Positions 44,801-55,384 are shown, counted from the stretch's first letter. The stretch is DNA of 64,000 bases from Palaemon carinicauda (GCF_036898095.1 NC_090765.1:26143081-26207080), one strand, 5' to 3'. Made by a program: numbers and translations. Notes: generated by a model not told the origin, from the sequence alone.

Positions 44801-45522
44801 CCTCCGAAGAGGAGTTTCTGTAAGCGAACTCCCCCGAGAGACCGATGAAGAACTTAGTTTCCCCCTCGGAGGATGGTCAGGAACGGGGGAAACTAAGTCG
44901 GCAGCTACAGTTGTAGAGTTTGGAGTGGCAGAGGAGATAGGTGATGTCGCATGAGACACCTCTGACACAACAACGTCAACAAGAGTCATTGGATCTACCT
45001 CTGATGGTGACGACGATTGCTTGACAGAAGCACCCATGCGGATGAACTCAAGCAGGGCCTGCTTGGAGGGCGAATCCGTGAGCCCCAAAGAGGACCAATT
45101 CTAAAACACGGAAGTTAGTGACAAGGCCTCACCCGGGGGGGAGGTGGTACTGCTTCGCCAGGGGAAGCAACCTCATCTCTCAAGACACAGGGTTGGTCAG
45201 AAATAACTTGGTCTACGCTACTACTCGACGGTCCCTCGTAAGAGACCGACCGGGTAGGAGCTTCGGAGGAGGATTGGGCGACGGAAGAAGAGGCCTTGGG
45301 TTTTTCTCCCTTCAAAGCAACCTTCAAAGGAGAAATATCCAGCTTGGACTTCTTCCGCCGTTGCGAAAACCTCTCCCACTGGGAGGAAGACCACTCCCTA
45401 CACTTGTTGACGCTATCACACCATTGACCTCTGCAAGAAGGACAAAGGGCGTGAGGATCAGTCTCGACCACCGACATAAATGTTCCACAGGGGTGGTCGC
45501 AGAGTCCAGGGCAGGTGCGCAT
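41830..45522 (-). pseudogene. DIRS-B2 gag, Cys-rich start and SPAR-repeat region
   Basis: It starts MRTCPGLCDHPCGTFMSVVE at 45522, continuing DPHALCPSCRGQWCDSV, a Cys-rich block shared with A2. A Ser/Pro-rich region follows, then a long repeat-rich stretch (43.3-44.4 kb) and a capsid part (42.0-42.6 kb, HLFEPKDVEHAAES). The frame is broken several times. The region is GC-rich with many CGCG sites, unlike the AT-rich host DNA around it. Confidence 0.7.
43575..43830 (-). repeat. Coding minisatellite in B2 gag (SPARERQY units)
   Basis: Tandem units of 36 bp (GAATACTGGCGCTCGCGCGA + GGGAGAGGGA) give way to 27 bp units on the plus strand. On the minus strand they encode RERQYSPSPS then ARERQYSP. 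A looser GCGCGCAGGAGAGCGCTGG-type array continues to about 44.4 kb. The product would be an Arg/Ser/Pro-rich, SR-like segment. Confidence 0.9.
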
Positions 45523-45634
45523 GGTCGCAAGAGTCAATTTCACACACTTTAAGAGATAAAGAGAAAACAAAATGGCGTTAACTGCTGCCAAAAGTCAGCG
45601 AGGATGAAGCACAGCAACGACCGTTCACGATCCA

Positions 45635-45822
45635 AGCCGAAAGCAAAGTGAGCTCCATCACAGATGTGTGAGGGGGAGCGGTAGCAAGCTACCCTCCCTA
45701 CCCGCCACTATCTAGCGGTGTGGGTAGTTAACCCTCGTTAAAAATTAATGGCTCGTCATTACAGTTACGCCGAAAGTAATACCCCCTATTAAGTAGCGTG
45801 GTTTGTATTCCAGTTATGGAAC
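45635..45822 (-). repeat. DIRS-B2 left ITR (5' end)
   Basis: It contains GTGGGTAGTTAACCCTCGTT and GGTTTGTATTCCAGTTATGG and ends GGAAC. It is immediately followed by AATGACAAATTCGTAGATAA, the outer sequence of a right ITR. Confidence 0.85.
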
Positions 45823-45847
45823 AATGACAAATTCGTAGATAATTTGT

Positions 45848-46492
45848 CAGAGATCAGCCAGCTGAGGTCGATGATCGAAGAAAGATGAGCTGCCCATCGG
45901 CAATCTGTTATCAGCAAGCTGATACTAATATCGCTAGCAATTGGAGAGACTAGAGGTTAATGATGAGAGAGAGATGAGCTAGCAAACAGTGATCTACCGA
46001 TCAGTCGGTTGATGATTTCTTGTTTGCTGATGGTGGTACTATCAAGAAAAAAACTCCTGAAGAGAATGGGACCAAGGGTTCCCTGTGAGGAGTCTCGACC
46101 AATGGTAGATGCGTTTGATTCCCCTTGGAAGATGGAATCTTCGGGATCTTGAAACCTTCTGTGATCTGTGAAGCCATCTACCCTCTTTTCCCAGCAGACA
46201 TGCTGTTATGCGTTTGCTGGGAGAGGAATGGGGCAATGGTGACTTGTCAAAAAGTTTTTATTCTTTTTGCCTATTGCACAAGTGTGCAGGAGAGTACTGG
46301 AGCGATGGCCCACAGGATGATGCTGGTGCTCAGTTTTCGGTGAATGCACAGAAGAGCGCTGGAGAGAAGGCAAGCGCTGATGCGCAGGTGAGCGCTGGCT
46401 CTTGGGCAAGAGCTGGCACATTGGATCTGAGACCGCAACTGTGGATCTGAGAGCGGAGGAGAGCGCAGGTTCTTTGTGAAGAGCTGGCGCAA
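45848..46492. other. Segment replacing part of the B3 right ITR
   Basis: About 645 bp replaces roughly 140 bp of ITR. Positions 46040-46240 resemble B2 gag DNA at 43360-43560 in the same orientation (CCTGAAG.GAATGGGACCAAGGGTTCC). 46280-46450 is repeat-like (GCGCAGGTGAGCGCTGGC). The first 190 bases are unassigned, with many AGCTGA/GATCAG steps. Confidence 0.6.
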
Positions 46493-46710
46493 TGGCTAGC
46501 TACCCCTCCCCCTCCCCCCTCACACACCGGTGAAATGATTCACTTCGCTTAGAGGTAGGACTTGCCTTGGGGGACAGGGCTGGCGGGCGAATATGTGTAA
46601 ATAGCTAAGGTTTGTATGGTTAGGAAAAATACAAATTATCTCCGAATTTGTCATTTGTTCCGTAACCGAAATACAAACCACGCTATTTACATGGGGTGAC
46701 TTACCCCTTA
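46493..46710 (-). repeat. DIRS-B3 right ITR (inner part) and ICR
   Basis: The inner ITR (TAGCTACCCCTCCCCCTCCC ... ACACCGGTGA) is inverted at 53415-53470. The ICR (46597-46710) joins complements of both outer ends, including AATTTGTCATTTGTTCCGTA at the junction. Confidence 0.8.
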
Positions 46711-47157
46711 GGAAGGATGGAAAGTCCCAACCTTACCGGCTTTGGCTTTGCCCGGGGGCTCAGAATCCGAGTGAGCAGCACTAGAGAAAAAGTCCCTGCA
46801 CCTCGCAAGTTACGTGCGGCCTACATAAGCTCGTGTGTGGAGGAATGAAGTGACTTGTCCTAGGAAGTTCACCTGAAGTCCCTTAGATGGAATTCTAGGC
46901 TAGGACGTTCCAATACCACCTCGTCAGGGTATGGGGGACGCGACAGTATTATTTTAATACTAGAAACACAAGGAAGCATGGTTTACCTGCAGAGGTTTGA
47001 GGTCAGCTATGCAGAGAACCCAGGATGCTGCTTTCCCCAAGAGGGGGGAGAATGAAGAAAGAAGTAAGGGCCAGACATACTTCTTTCATTCATGCAGTCT
47101 AAAACCAAGTAACAATGCCCTCAACCTTCTGCTACCTGTCCATTAAGGAGCCTGAGG

Positions 47158-48130
47158 TTAGACCAGCTGTTGTGTAGCCACCACAGGCCCGATAGAAAAC
47201 GTATCGAAGCTCCTGTGGGTCACATCCTGCAGGTAATGGGCTGTGAAGGTCGTTTGACGCTTCCAGACTCCAGCTTGTAGCACCTGCATCACAGAGTAGT
47301 TCCTCTCGAAGGCCAGGGACGTTGCGATGCCTCTGACGTCGTGTGATCTAAGGCGACGTGACGGAGGAGGGTCTGGATTCAGGGCGTGATGGATGACCCT
47401 TCGAATCCAGGCTGAAAAGGTATTCTTGGTGACCCTCCTCTCCGTCCTTCCTGTGCTCCGAAACAGGGCTTGCACGTGAGGACGAACTGCAGCTGTTCTT
47501 TAAGATAACACCTCCGACTCCTTACTGGGCATAGTAGGAGATGGTCTGGGTCATCTGTTACAGAACGGAGACTCAAAATCCTGAAGGAGTTGAACCGAGG
47601 GTCCGGGCTCCAAGATTTGAGTCTAGTAACCCACTCAGGGACGAACCTGAACGTTACCTCCTCCTCTCCTCTTAAATGGGCGACGTCGTACGAGAGACCA
47701 TGAAGTTCGCTGGCACGCTTAGCCGAGGCCACTGCGAACAGGAGCACCGTCTTCCAAGTCAGGAGACGATCAGAAGCCTGGCGTGAAGGTTCACAAGGAG
47801 GTCTCTTGAGAGCCCTAAGAACCCGAACCATGTTCCATGGAGGAAGTCTCACTTCCGACTGGGGCAGTTAAGTTCGTAGCTTCGTATGAGCGAAGAAAGA
47901 TCCAGCGAGGAGGAAATGTCTATTCCTTTCAGACTGCAGGGCAGGCTTAAGGCTGAGCGATAGGCTTTCACTGCCGAGAGCGAAAGGCGCATTTTCTCCC
48001 GCAGGTATACAATAATTCCGCTATTGCTGGAATAGTGGCATCAAGGGGAGAGATACCTCTCCCACGACACCCATCCACAGAAGACTCTCCACTTCGCCTG
48101 GTAGACCCCTGCGGATGACTTTCGCAGGTG
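47158..48130 (-). pseudogene. DIRS-B3 tyrosine recombinase, motifs intact but frame broken
   Basis: Frame 47158-47475: RSHDVRGIATSLAFERN (HxxR) and FTAHYLQDVTHRSFDTF (nucleophile Tyr) are both intact. Frame 47379-47852: SAKRASELHGLSYD carries the first catalytic Arg. The N-terminal core-binding part (RHLRKSSAGVYQAKWRVFCG) sits in the frame at 48041-48442. Frame changes separate the three, so it is probably non-functional despite the conserved residues. Confidence 0.8.
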
Positions 48131-49560
48131 TCGAGACATCCGCTCCGCAAATTGTTGCGGAACGCCTCTTTCTGTGAGGGGATGCTGGATAGTCTCCAGG
48201 CGTGAAGCCAAAGCGATGCTACGGCTTTGTGGTAGATGTTGCAGTGTGGTTGCTTGTGTCGTGGGGGAAGCTCCGTCGGGAGTTCCGCCAGGGGATGCAG
48301 AAGGTCCGGGAACCACTCTGCATGATGCCGTAGCGGAGCTATCAGAGTCATCGACAGGTTGACCGATAGTCTGGTCTTGTTGAGCACCCTTCTCACCAGA
48401 CAGAACGGTGGGAAGGCGTAGACATCGATGTTGTCCCACCATTGTAGGAAGGCATCTTGCCAGAGTGCATTGGGGTCCGGGACTGGGGAGTAGTACAGCG
48501 GCAGCTTGAAGTTCAAGGCTGTCGCGAACAGGTCCACAAAGTCAGGACTTTGTTGGCTACTAGAGGGTCCGGGGAATCGTTGCCTAGGTTCCACTGGGAC
48601 TTGAGCCGCCATTGCAGGGATCTCATCCTGAGGCAGCCGTTTGGAACTAGACGGGTCAGGTAGGAAAGGTGACCTAGGAGACGTAACCAAGATTGGGCTG
48701 GAAGCTCTCCTCGTCTGAGGAAAGGTTCTGCGACTCTCCTCAGCCTTGCTATCCTGTCGTCTGATGGGAAGGCTTTGGGAGATTGGTGTCTAATATCATG
48801 CCTAAATATCCAAGTTGTTGGGATGGAAGGAGAGAAGACTTCTCGAGATTTGCCATGATCCCTAGATCTTGGCAAAGCCCCAGAGGCTTGTCTTGGTGTC
48901 GAAGAAGGGTCGATTCCGAGACTGCCGGGGTTAGTCAGTCATCCAGATAGCGAAGGGGACGGATGCCGATCCTGTGTGGCCACGAAGATATCAGGGTGAA
49001 CATTCTAGTGAACACCTGCGGTGCTGTGGAGAGATCGAAATACACCACCTTGAACTGGTAGACCTTGTTGTCTAGGCTGAATCTCAAGTACTTCCTGGAA
49101 GACGGATGGATTGGGATCTGGAAGAACCCGTACCTCAGATCCAGTGTGCACCTCAAGTCTTGTGGTCTCACTAAAAGTCTGATCGACTCTGCTAATCCAC
49201 GCTGAACGAAGTTTGTTCGACAAACTTGTTCAGAGCTGATGACAGGTCTCCAGCCTTCAGATGCCTTCTTTACAAGAAAGAGTCGACTGAAGAAGCCGGG
49301 AGAGCCATCGACGACCTTATGGAGAGCATCTTTCTAGAGCATGGTCTCAGATTCTGCCCGAAGGGCTAGCCCCTTTGCCGATCCCATGGCATAGGAGCTC
49401 AGCGACACTGGATTCGCTGTCAGGGGAGGTAGAGATGTTATGACCGGGACACGATATCCTTGGCTGATCACGGAGATCGTGCAGGAATCGGCCCCGAGTT
49501 GCTGCCACCTGAACGCACAACTTTAGGCATCCCCACTGGGGGGGCAGGGGGGTTGCCAAT
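47968..49560 (-). pseudogene. DIRS-B3 reverse transcriptase, RNase H absent
   Basis: Frame 48935-49171 has motif A CTLDLRYGFFQIPIHP, motif B DLSTAPQVFTRMF and YLDD, followed directly by a stop. The next frame (48513-48875) runs from the thumb LRMRSLQWRLKSQWN to LVANKVLTLW with no SDAS, E or SDNT motifs, so the whole RNase H is missing at about 48575-48595. The C-terminal extension continues in 47968-48690 (DVYAFPPFCLVRRVLNKT). Confidence 0.8.
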
Positions 49561-49599
49561 TCTAGCGTTTGCGGCCTCGGCCGCTCCCTCTAGGATTAT

Positions 49600-51950
49600 T
49601 GCCTCCCCAGGAGGACTTCCCATCCTTCTTGTCCCTGACAGGAGGGGGCTGCTGTTTAGACACCTTTGTCTGTACCGTCGGAGCCGGTTCCGATGTCCTA
49701 GGCTGACGAGGCTGTTGTTGTTGAGGCACTGGAGCCTTGTAGGATCTGGATGTAAGCGCCTTTTGGAGGGGCGAATCGTGATTCGATTTCCTCTACCTCT
49801 CAGCTGTCCGTCCCACGTCCTTGGGCTCAAACAAGCTCTTTCTAAGGATGGAAGAGTGTCTGAGCTTGCCGACATCCACGGTTGGAACTTTCGAGAGGAA
49901 CCTCTCGGTCACTGCATCTCAATGCTTCAACATCGAGTTTGCCCACAAGTTCGAAACTTGGTGAGCCGGAAATCGATGGTGCTCGTGCCCGAGAGGAGGA
50001 AAGTTCCCATGGTCTTCCTGGTGGCTCTCCTTGGACAAGTCCTCGGATCACAACAAGATGTCCAGAGATCCAAGCCAGATGACCAGCCACGAAGTGGCCT
50101 GCATGGCGCACTTTGCGGCAGAGCTTAACCAGGCTCCCCCATAATCTCGAAGTACCTCCTCTGCTGACAGCTGACAGCCGCAGTGTCAGCGACTCCCGCT
50201 GGAGAGAAGGAGATCGGGTGATCCTGAGGAGTAGAGATGATGGGGCCTGCCTGAAAAGAAGGAGAAGAATGTTGCCCAGACCTCTCTGAAGCTTCTTCCT
50301 GCTCCTGCATGTGCGCTGCTCTGCGTTTACGGGGTGGAGATCGTGACAACGATGATCTGGAAGTACGCGCTCCAGAAGACTCACCAGGTTGCCCGTGTTG
50401 CGAAACCCGACGGGAATCGCGGACGAAATCGCGCTGGCGCTCGCGTGATGGTGAAATCGTTGGTTCGCGCGCAGGCGAACGTGAGTGCGCGTGGGCGCTC
50501 GGTTGTAAGGGCGAGCGCTGGCGGCCGGAAGACCGATGGCGCGTAAGCGAGCGATGGCGCGTTGGCGGGCGATGGCGCGTACAGAAGAGTTAACGCGTGA
50601 GCGCGTAGGAGACCTACGGCGAACTGAAGCGTGGGCGCGTTGAAAAACGTTTGCGCGCAGGAGAAGACTTGAGCGGGCGCTTAGGAGATCGCTGGTGCGC
50701 AACAAGAGCCCTGGGGTGCCTGTGAGCGCACCTCTGCGCTAGCTTAGGCACCTCCGGGGCGGCGCGCTGTGATGTGAAAGCTTGCTGGCGCGTTGGCGAG
50801 TGCGTGAGCGCTGGGACTGGAACTGCGCGTGGGCACGCTTCGCGCGAAACTCCAGAAGGGTGCTGCGAGCCCAGAGGGACCTGTGAGGGCCTGTGCGCTA
50901 GCGTAGGAACCTCTTGAACTGCGCGCGACGAGGCAGGTACCGTGTGCAGTTGTGCGGCCAGAAGATATCAGCGAGGGTGCAAAACCAGATGGTGAGGTTG
51001 CGCGCAAGGGCGAACGCTCGTGGCCCCACAGGAGACTGCGCGCCCCGCGCGCAGAGACTCATTCAAGTCTGGAAGTGCGCACCGGAGATGGTGAGCACTG
51101 AGGGAGCGCATGGAGGCGAAGGAACAATCTCCTTGCTTGCGCCCAGATCCGGAGATCGTGGGCGCGTGGGCGAACGTTGGCGTGCATTGCGCACATCAGG
51201 AAAGGGCGCGCAGATGTGCGCTGGCGAGCAGGCGAACGTGGGAGTTCAGCGAAGAAAAAAATCTCCTTGCCTGTGCCCAGATCCGGAGGTCATGGGCGCG
51301 AGGGCGAACGTTGGCGCGCATTGCGCACATCAGAAAAGGGCGCGCTGACGATCAGGAGATCTACGGCGAGACTCAGCTACAGGAGATTACTGGAGTGTTG
51401 ATTCAGCAGAAGTCTGGTCCATAGCAGGAGAGCGTTTGCAAACTACTGCGCACTCGCAGAAGAACAAGGTTGCACAGGTAAAACCCTGGCACTAAAGAGA
51501 CTTACTCACATTGTGAGATAAGCCCTTTGCCCCGAAGGGACCGGTGCCCATTGGAAAACGGGGTGGACTGACGCTCACTGCGCATCTGTGTCCAGGAACG
51601 GAGATGGAAGACAAGAAGGTCTGGCAGGTGTCGGAGATCGCGAACGATCTGTCGAAAGGTCTAATGAAGTAGCTGCAACGGTCTGTTCTCGTCGAGGAGG
51701 ATCCTCTGCGGGGCTGAAGATGAAGACGACCACGGACAGGAGCACCATCATCAGTACTCCGAAGAGGAGTCTCTGTTAGTGAACTCCCCCGAGGGGGAGA
51801 GGCACTCGCAGGAGAGACCGTTGGACTCAGCTGCCCCCTCGAAGGATGTTCGGAGGGGGGAACTGAGCCTTCAGCAACAACAGCAGGAGGAGTCTCTATG
51901 AGTGTCCTCTCTCGCGAACGAGAGAGGTGAACACTTCGTAGCAGAGACAA
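49600..51950 (-). pseudogene. DIRS-B3 gag remnant with GC-rich repeat region
   Basis: Capsid-type sequence is at about 49.75-50.15 kb. At 50.43-51.35 kb an Arg/Ala/Ser-rich repeat region (RRRSPTRSRVNSSVRAIARQ) occupies the place of the B2 SPAR array, with a different unit (about GATGGCGCGTAAGCGAGC). It includes a roughly 170 bp direct duplication at 51120-51210 and 51250-51340. No Cys-rich N-terminus was found. Frames are broken. Confidence 0.6.
51120..51350. repeat. Direct duplication within B3 gag repeats
   Basis: 'ATCTCCTTGC', 'GCCCAGATCCGGAG', 'GGGCGAACGTTGGCG' and 'ATTGCGCACATCAG' occur in the same order twice, at 51126-51203 and 51260-51331. Confidence 0.85.
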
Positions 51951-53190
51951 GAACTGATGAAGGCGCCCCTTAGGGCCGTTGGATCAGCAAGCTGACCTAA
52001 AAAGAGCAACCCTCCGAAGGGGAGCTCCTGCAGCTGCTAAGCCCCTTGAGCGAGCTGCAAGTGAGACCGCTAAGCACCAAGATCATAGTTGCACGAATTC
52101 CATGGTACGGCCTTGCAACCGCTCAGCCCCTTAAGCATGGTTACAAAAGCGGTCGCTCAGCACCAAGAGCATAACCGCCCGAGGACCAGGAAACCAACCA
52201 GGAATTATTAAGGTAAGAGAAGTTTCCCCCCTTGAAGGGGAAAGACTCATACCTGGGATGGGAACCTCCCTCGGAAGGGAAGTTACCCACCCATGGAGGC
52301 GAACCTCCTGAGCGCTCTAAATGAACTAAGGAGCTGACAGCTGTCAAGGGAGAACTTCTAGGAGAAGGGAACACGTCCATGACGAAGTCCTAGAGAGGAG
52401 GCGGCAACAGCAGACTCCCCAGGCCCAAACAGGACAGCTCTGCTTCGTTGGCGCATTAGGCAAACGAAAAACTAGATAGCTAACTGTGAAAATAAAATAA
52501 ATAATTAGTTAACAATCATTCCCCTGGGGAACTCCGAAGAGGAACCACAAGGGAAAAGAACATAAGAATTACACACCAGGAATGCGCCCTCCTCCCCCCA
52601 CTGACACTCATGGGAAGAGGGGGAAGGCGGAGAACTGTAATAAAAACAGAATTATAACAATTATAATTCTGTAATTCATCTAAGAATGTTCACTAATAGA
52701 AGAACGAATGAACCCTAAAGGGAAGCGTTCTACACAGAAGCTGAAAAGTTAACAAATACAATTAGATTTCTATAAAATAATTGAGACAAAATAAACGGAG
52801 AAGCAACTCAACCAGCAAAGGGAAGGAAGCTACCGTAATACGTAGTAGTAATAAAAAGGTGAACAACCTCGAGAGAGAGAGAGAGAGACCGTAGTAAAAA
52901 TAAACTCCCATGTTCCCGACGCTGATAGTCCAAGTTCCCCGTAGGAAAGGAGGAACAGCGAAGAAAACAAATTAATAAATAAAGTCCAGCGATGACGATT
53001 CCCCACGGCGCCCGAGAATCGGAAGCCGAAGGAAGGACCAAAGGACCAAGAGAGATCACGACCCATGAAATGCCACCATGGAGGCCTGGAACTACACGGA
53101 GATGTTGTCGTACACTACACACACACACCACAAACACTGAAAAGGAAACTTACTGTATTTCTATACTCAAATATATACATAAACATAAGA
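51951..53190. other. DIRS-B3 5' region, no coding seen
   Basis: Between the gag remnant and the (TA)n tract there is no supported frame. Short A-rich and (GA)n stretches (52871-52888) are present. The B2 gag start motif is not found. Confidence 0.5.
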
Positions 53191-53192
53191 AT

Positions 53193-53313
<121 letters not shown>

Positions 53314-53399
53314 GTATAAGAAAAGTAAGTAATTAAGTAAAGACAAAACATTAATGGCTGCCATGCGAGGACGGGAACAGACACATCTGCCCACCGTCC

Positions 53400-53593
53400 A
53401 AGCCAAAAGCTAAGAGAATCAGTTCACCGGTGTGTGAAGGGGGAGGGGTAGCTAGCTACCCCTCTCCTACCCCCTCGCTAGCTAGCGAGAGTGTAGTCAA
53501 CCCTCGTTAAAAATCTAATGGCTCGTCATTTCGACTACGCCGAAAGTAATACCCCATGTAAATAGCGTGGTTTGTATTTCGGTTATGGAACAA
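53400..53593 (-). repeat. DIRS-B3 left ITR (5' end)
   Basis: It contains AGTCAACCCTCGTTAAAAAT, TGGCTCGTCATTTCGACTAC and GGTTTGTATTTCGGTTATGG and ends GGAAC before AAACTAG. Confidence 0.85.
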
Positions 53594-53928
53594 ACTAGTT
53601 TTAGTGAGTTTGTAGTGAGGAACGAAGTAGTCGACCTGGTTGCTCTGTTTGTTTGAGGTTAAAATCAAGGTAAAATTCAGTTAAATCACGTTATTAACTA
53701 CAGGAAAACATGTATCCGTACATATAATTTAACCGTTTTGTGACCTGGGAAGGGGGGTTCCCTCTGCTAGATATGTGAACTGGAATCTACTAGGTTAGGT
53801 TAAGTGGGTTTGTTAGGTTCTGTGGCATTTTACAAATCTCAAAAGTGTTAAATAATCACATTTTGTCCTGTTTTTGCACACCCAAAGTCAAAAGTTCCCA
53901 TTTGTGTGAATTGGGAAAGGAGGGTCAA
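53594..53928. other. RRP9 intron 1, no feature
   Basis: Nothing supported in this stretch. Confidence 0.5.
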
Positions 53929-55015
53929 TATTATTACTATCATCATTACTTGCTAAGCTACAACCCTAGTTGGTAAAGCAAGATGATATAAGCTCAGGGG
54001 CTCCTACAGGAAAATGACCCAGTGAGGAAGGAAACAATAAAAAATAAAATATATTCAGAACAGTAACAACATAAAAATTAATATCCCCTATATAAACTAT
54101 AAAAACTTTAACAAAACAAGAGGAAGAGAATCTAGATAGAACAGTGTGCCCGAGTGTACCCTCAAGCAAGAGAACTCTAAACCAAGACAGTGGAAGACCA
54201 TGCTACAGAAGCTATGGCACTACCCAAGACTAAAGAACAATGGTTTGGTTTTGGAGTGTCCTCCTAGAAGAGCTGCTTACCATAGCTAAAGAGTCTCTTC
54301 TATCCTTACCAGGAGGAAAGTGGCCACTGAATAATTACAGTGCAGTAGTTAACCCCTTGAGAGAAGAATTGTTGGGTAGTTTGTGTCGGCAGGTGTATGA
54401 GGACAGAGGAGAATCTGTAAAGAATAGGCCACACTCTTCGATGTATAGGTAGGGAAAAGGAAAATGAACCGTAACCAGAGATAAAGATACGGGGTGTATG
54501 TATGATAGAGGCCGACTAAAAATACGGCAGTGTAAGGGGGGTCGTAAGGGGTTGTTAGCCCCCCTCCCCCCCCCTTTGGGTAAGGACACGGCTTGTAGGA
54601 TAGGTTAGGGGGGAAGTTTACATTAGTTGGTGTCTTGGAGCCTTTGTATATCAGCGGCCAGTTCCTCACGTGTTCATTAAAAATGGACATCATTTAACCT
54701 AAACTTTCCTCCCTAACCTAACCTACAAGCCGTATCCTTACCTACTTACCTAACGGGGGGACTAAGCCCCCTGTGACCCCCCTTACACTGCCATATTCTA
54801 AGTTAGACATAATAATACATACAGGTGGCCACTATCATACATACACCCCGGGTGTCCCTTTTTAATGCTCGAGGGAGAAACTGGCCGCTAATATACAAAG
54901 GCTCCAAAGATACAATGGAGTACTGTCTGGCTAGTCAAGGGACCACATAAATCTCTAGCGGTAGTATCTCACCGGGTGGCTGATGCCTGGGCAAACCTAC
55001 TACCTAACAGCAGAA
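53929..55015 (+). repeat. Dispersed repeat R, copy 3, interrupted
   Basis: It runs from GCTAAGCTACAACCCTAGTT to CTCACCGGGTGGCTGATGCC, collinear with copy 4 but split by a foldback element at 54491-54905. Confidence 0.85.
54491..54905. mobile_element. Foldback element with 8 bp target duplication
   Basis: AAAGATAC flanks both sides (54483-54490 and 54906-54913) and the insertion splits repeat R. The structure is a-b-a'-b'. The arm a (GGGGTGTATGTATGATAG ... GGGGGTC) is inverted as a' (GACCCCCTTACACTGCC ... CTATCATACATACACCCC). The block b (GGAGCCTTTGTATATCAGCG) is inverted at the right end as b'. No ORF is present. An 8 bp duplication would suit a hAT-type activity, but the ends are not a simple TIR pair. 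Confidence 0.75.
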
Positions 55016-55067
55016 CGGCTTATTTGCAGTAAAAATAAAGACCAAATTCGTTGAAAGAACACGGTGT

Positions 55068-55384
55068 GTAAGCGTGTGTAAAGGATACAAGTCTAAACGA
55101 GGATGGCTCCCCTGTCAAGTAAATAGGTGAGGCTATGGCCCTTAGATTAGCAAAATTATAAAACAACACGGGCGAACATTTCTATTAAGAAAACTAGCTA
55201 TTCCTACAGTAAGTGGTGTTCTGAACACCACTTACTGTAGGAATAGCTAGTTTTCTTAATAGAAATGTTCGCCCGTGTTGTTCTATAATTTTACTTGAAG
55301 CTAATCTAAGGGCCATAGCCTCACCTATTTACTTGACAGGGGAGCCATCCACGTTTAGACTTTTATCCTTTACACCCGCTTACC
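55068..55384. repeat. Near-perfect palindrome, about 155 bp arms
   Basis: The axis is at 55222 (AGTGGTGTTC-T-GAACACCACT). The right arm has an 8 bp insertion (ACTTGAAG) and a few substitutions relative to the left. There is essentially no loop. It lies 300-600 bp into RRP9 intron 1, just downstream of exon 1. Confidence 0.9.

Larger units (their letters stand above)
38138..45822 (-). mobile_element. DIRS-B2, DIRS-like retrotransposon
   Basis: A 7.7 kb element with right ITR from 38138 (ATGACAAATTCGTAGATAAT), ICR at about 38396-38490 and left ITR at 45635-45822. YR, RT/RNase H and gag run on the minus strand. There are several frameshifts, but most catalytic motifs are readable. Its left ITR abuts the right end of DIRS-B3 directly. 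The two B2 ITRs differ by roughly one base in ten, so it is older than A2. Confidence 0.88.

Noticed and set aside
50309..51424. Plus-strand ORFs rich in GERWRA
   Set aside because: Antisense readings of the B3 gag repeats.
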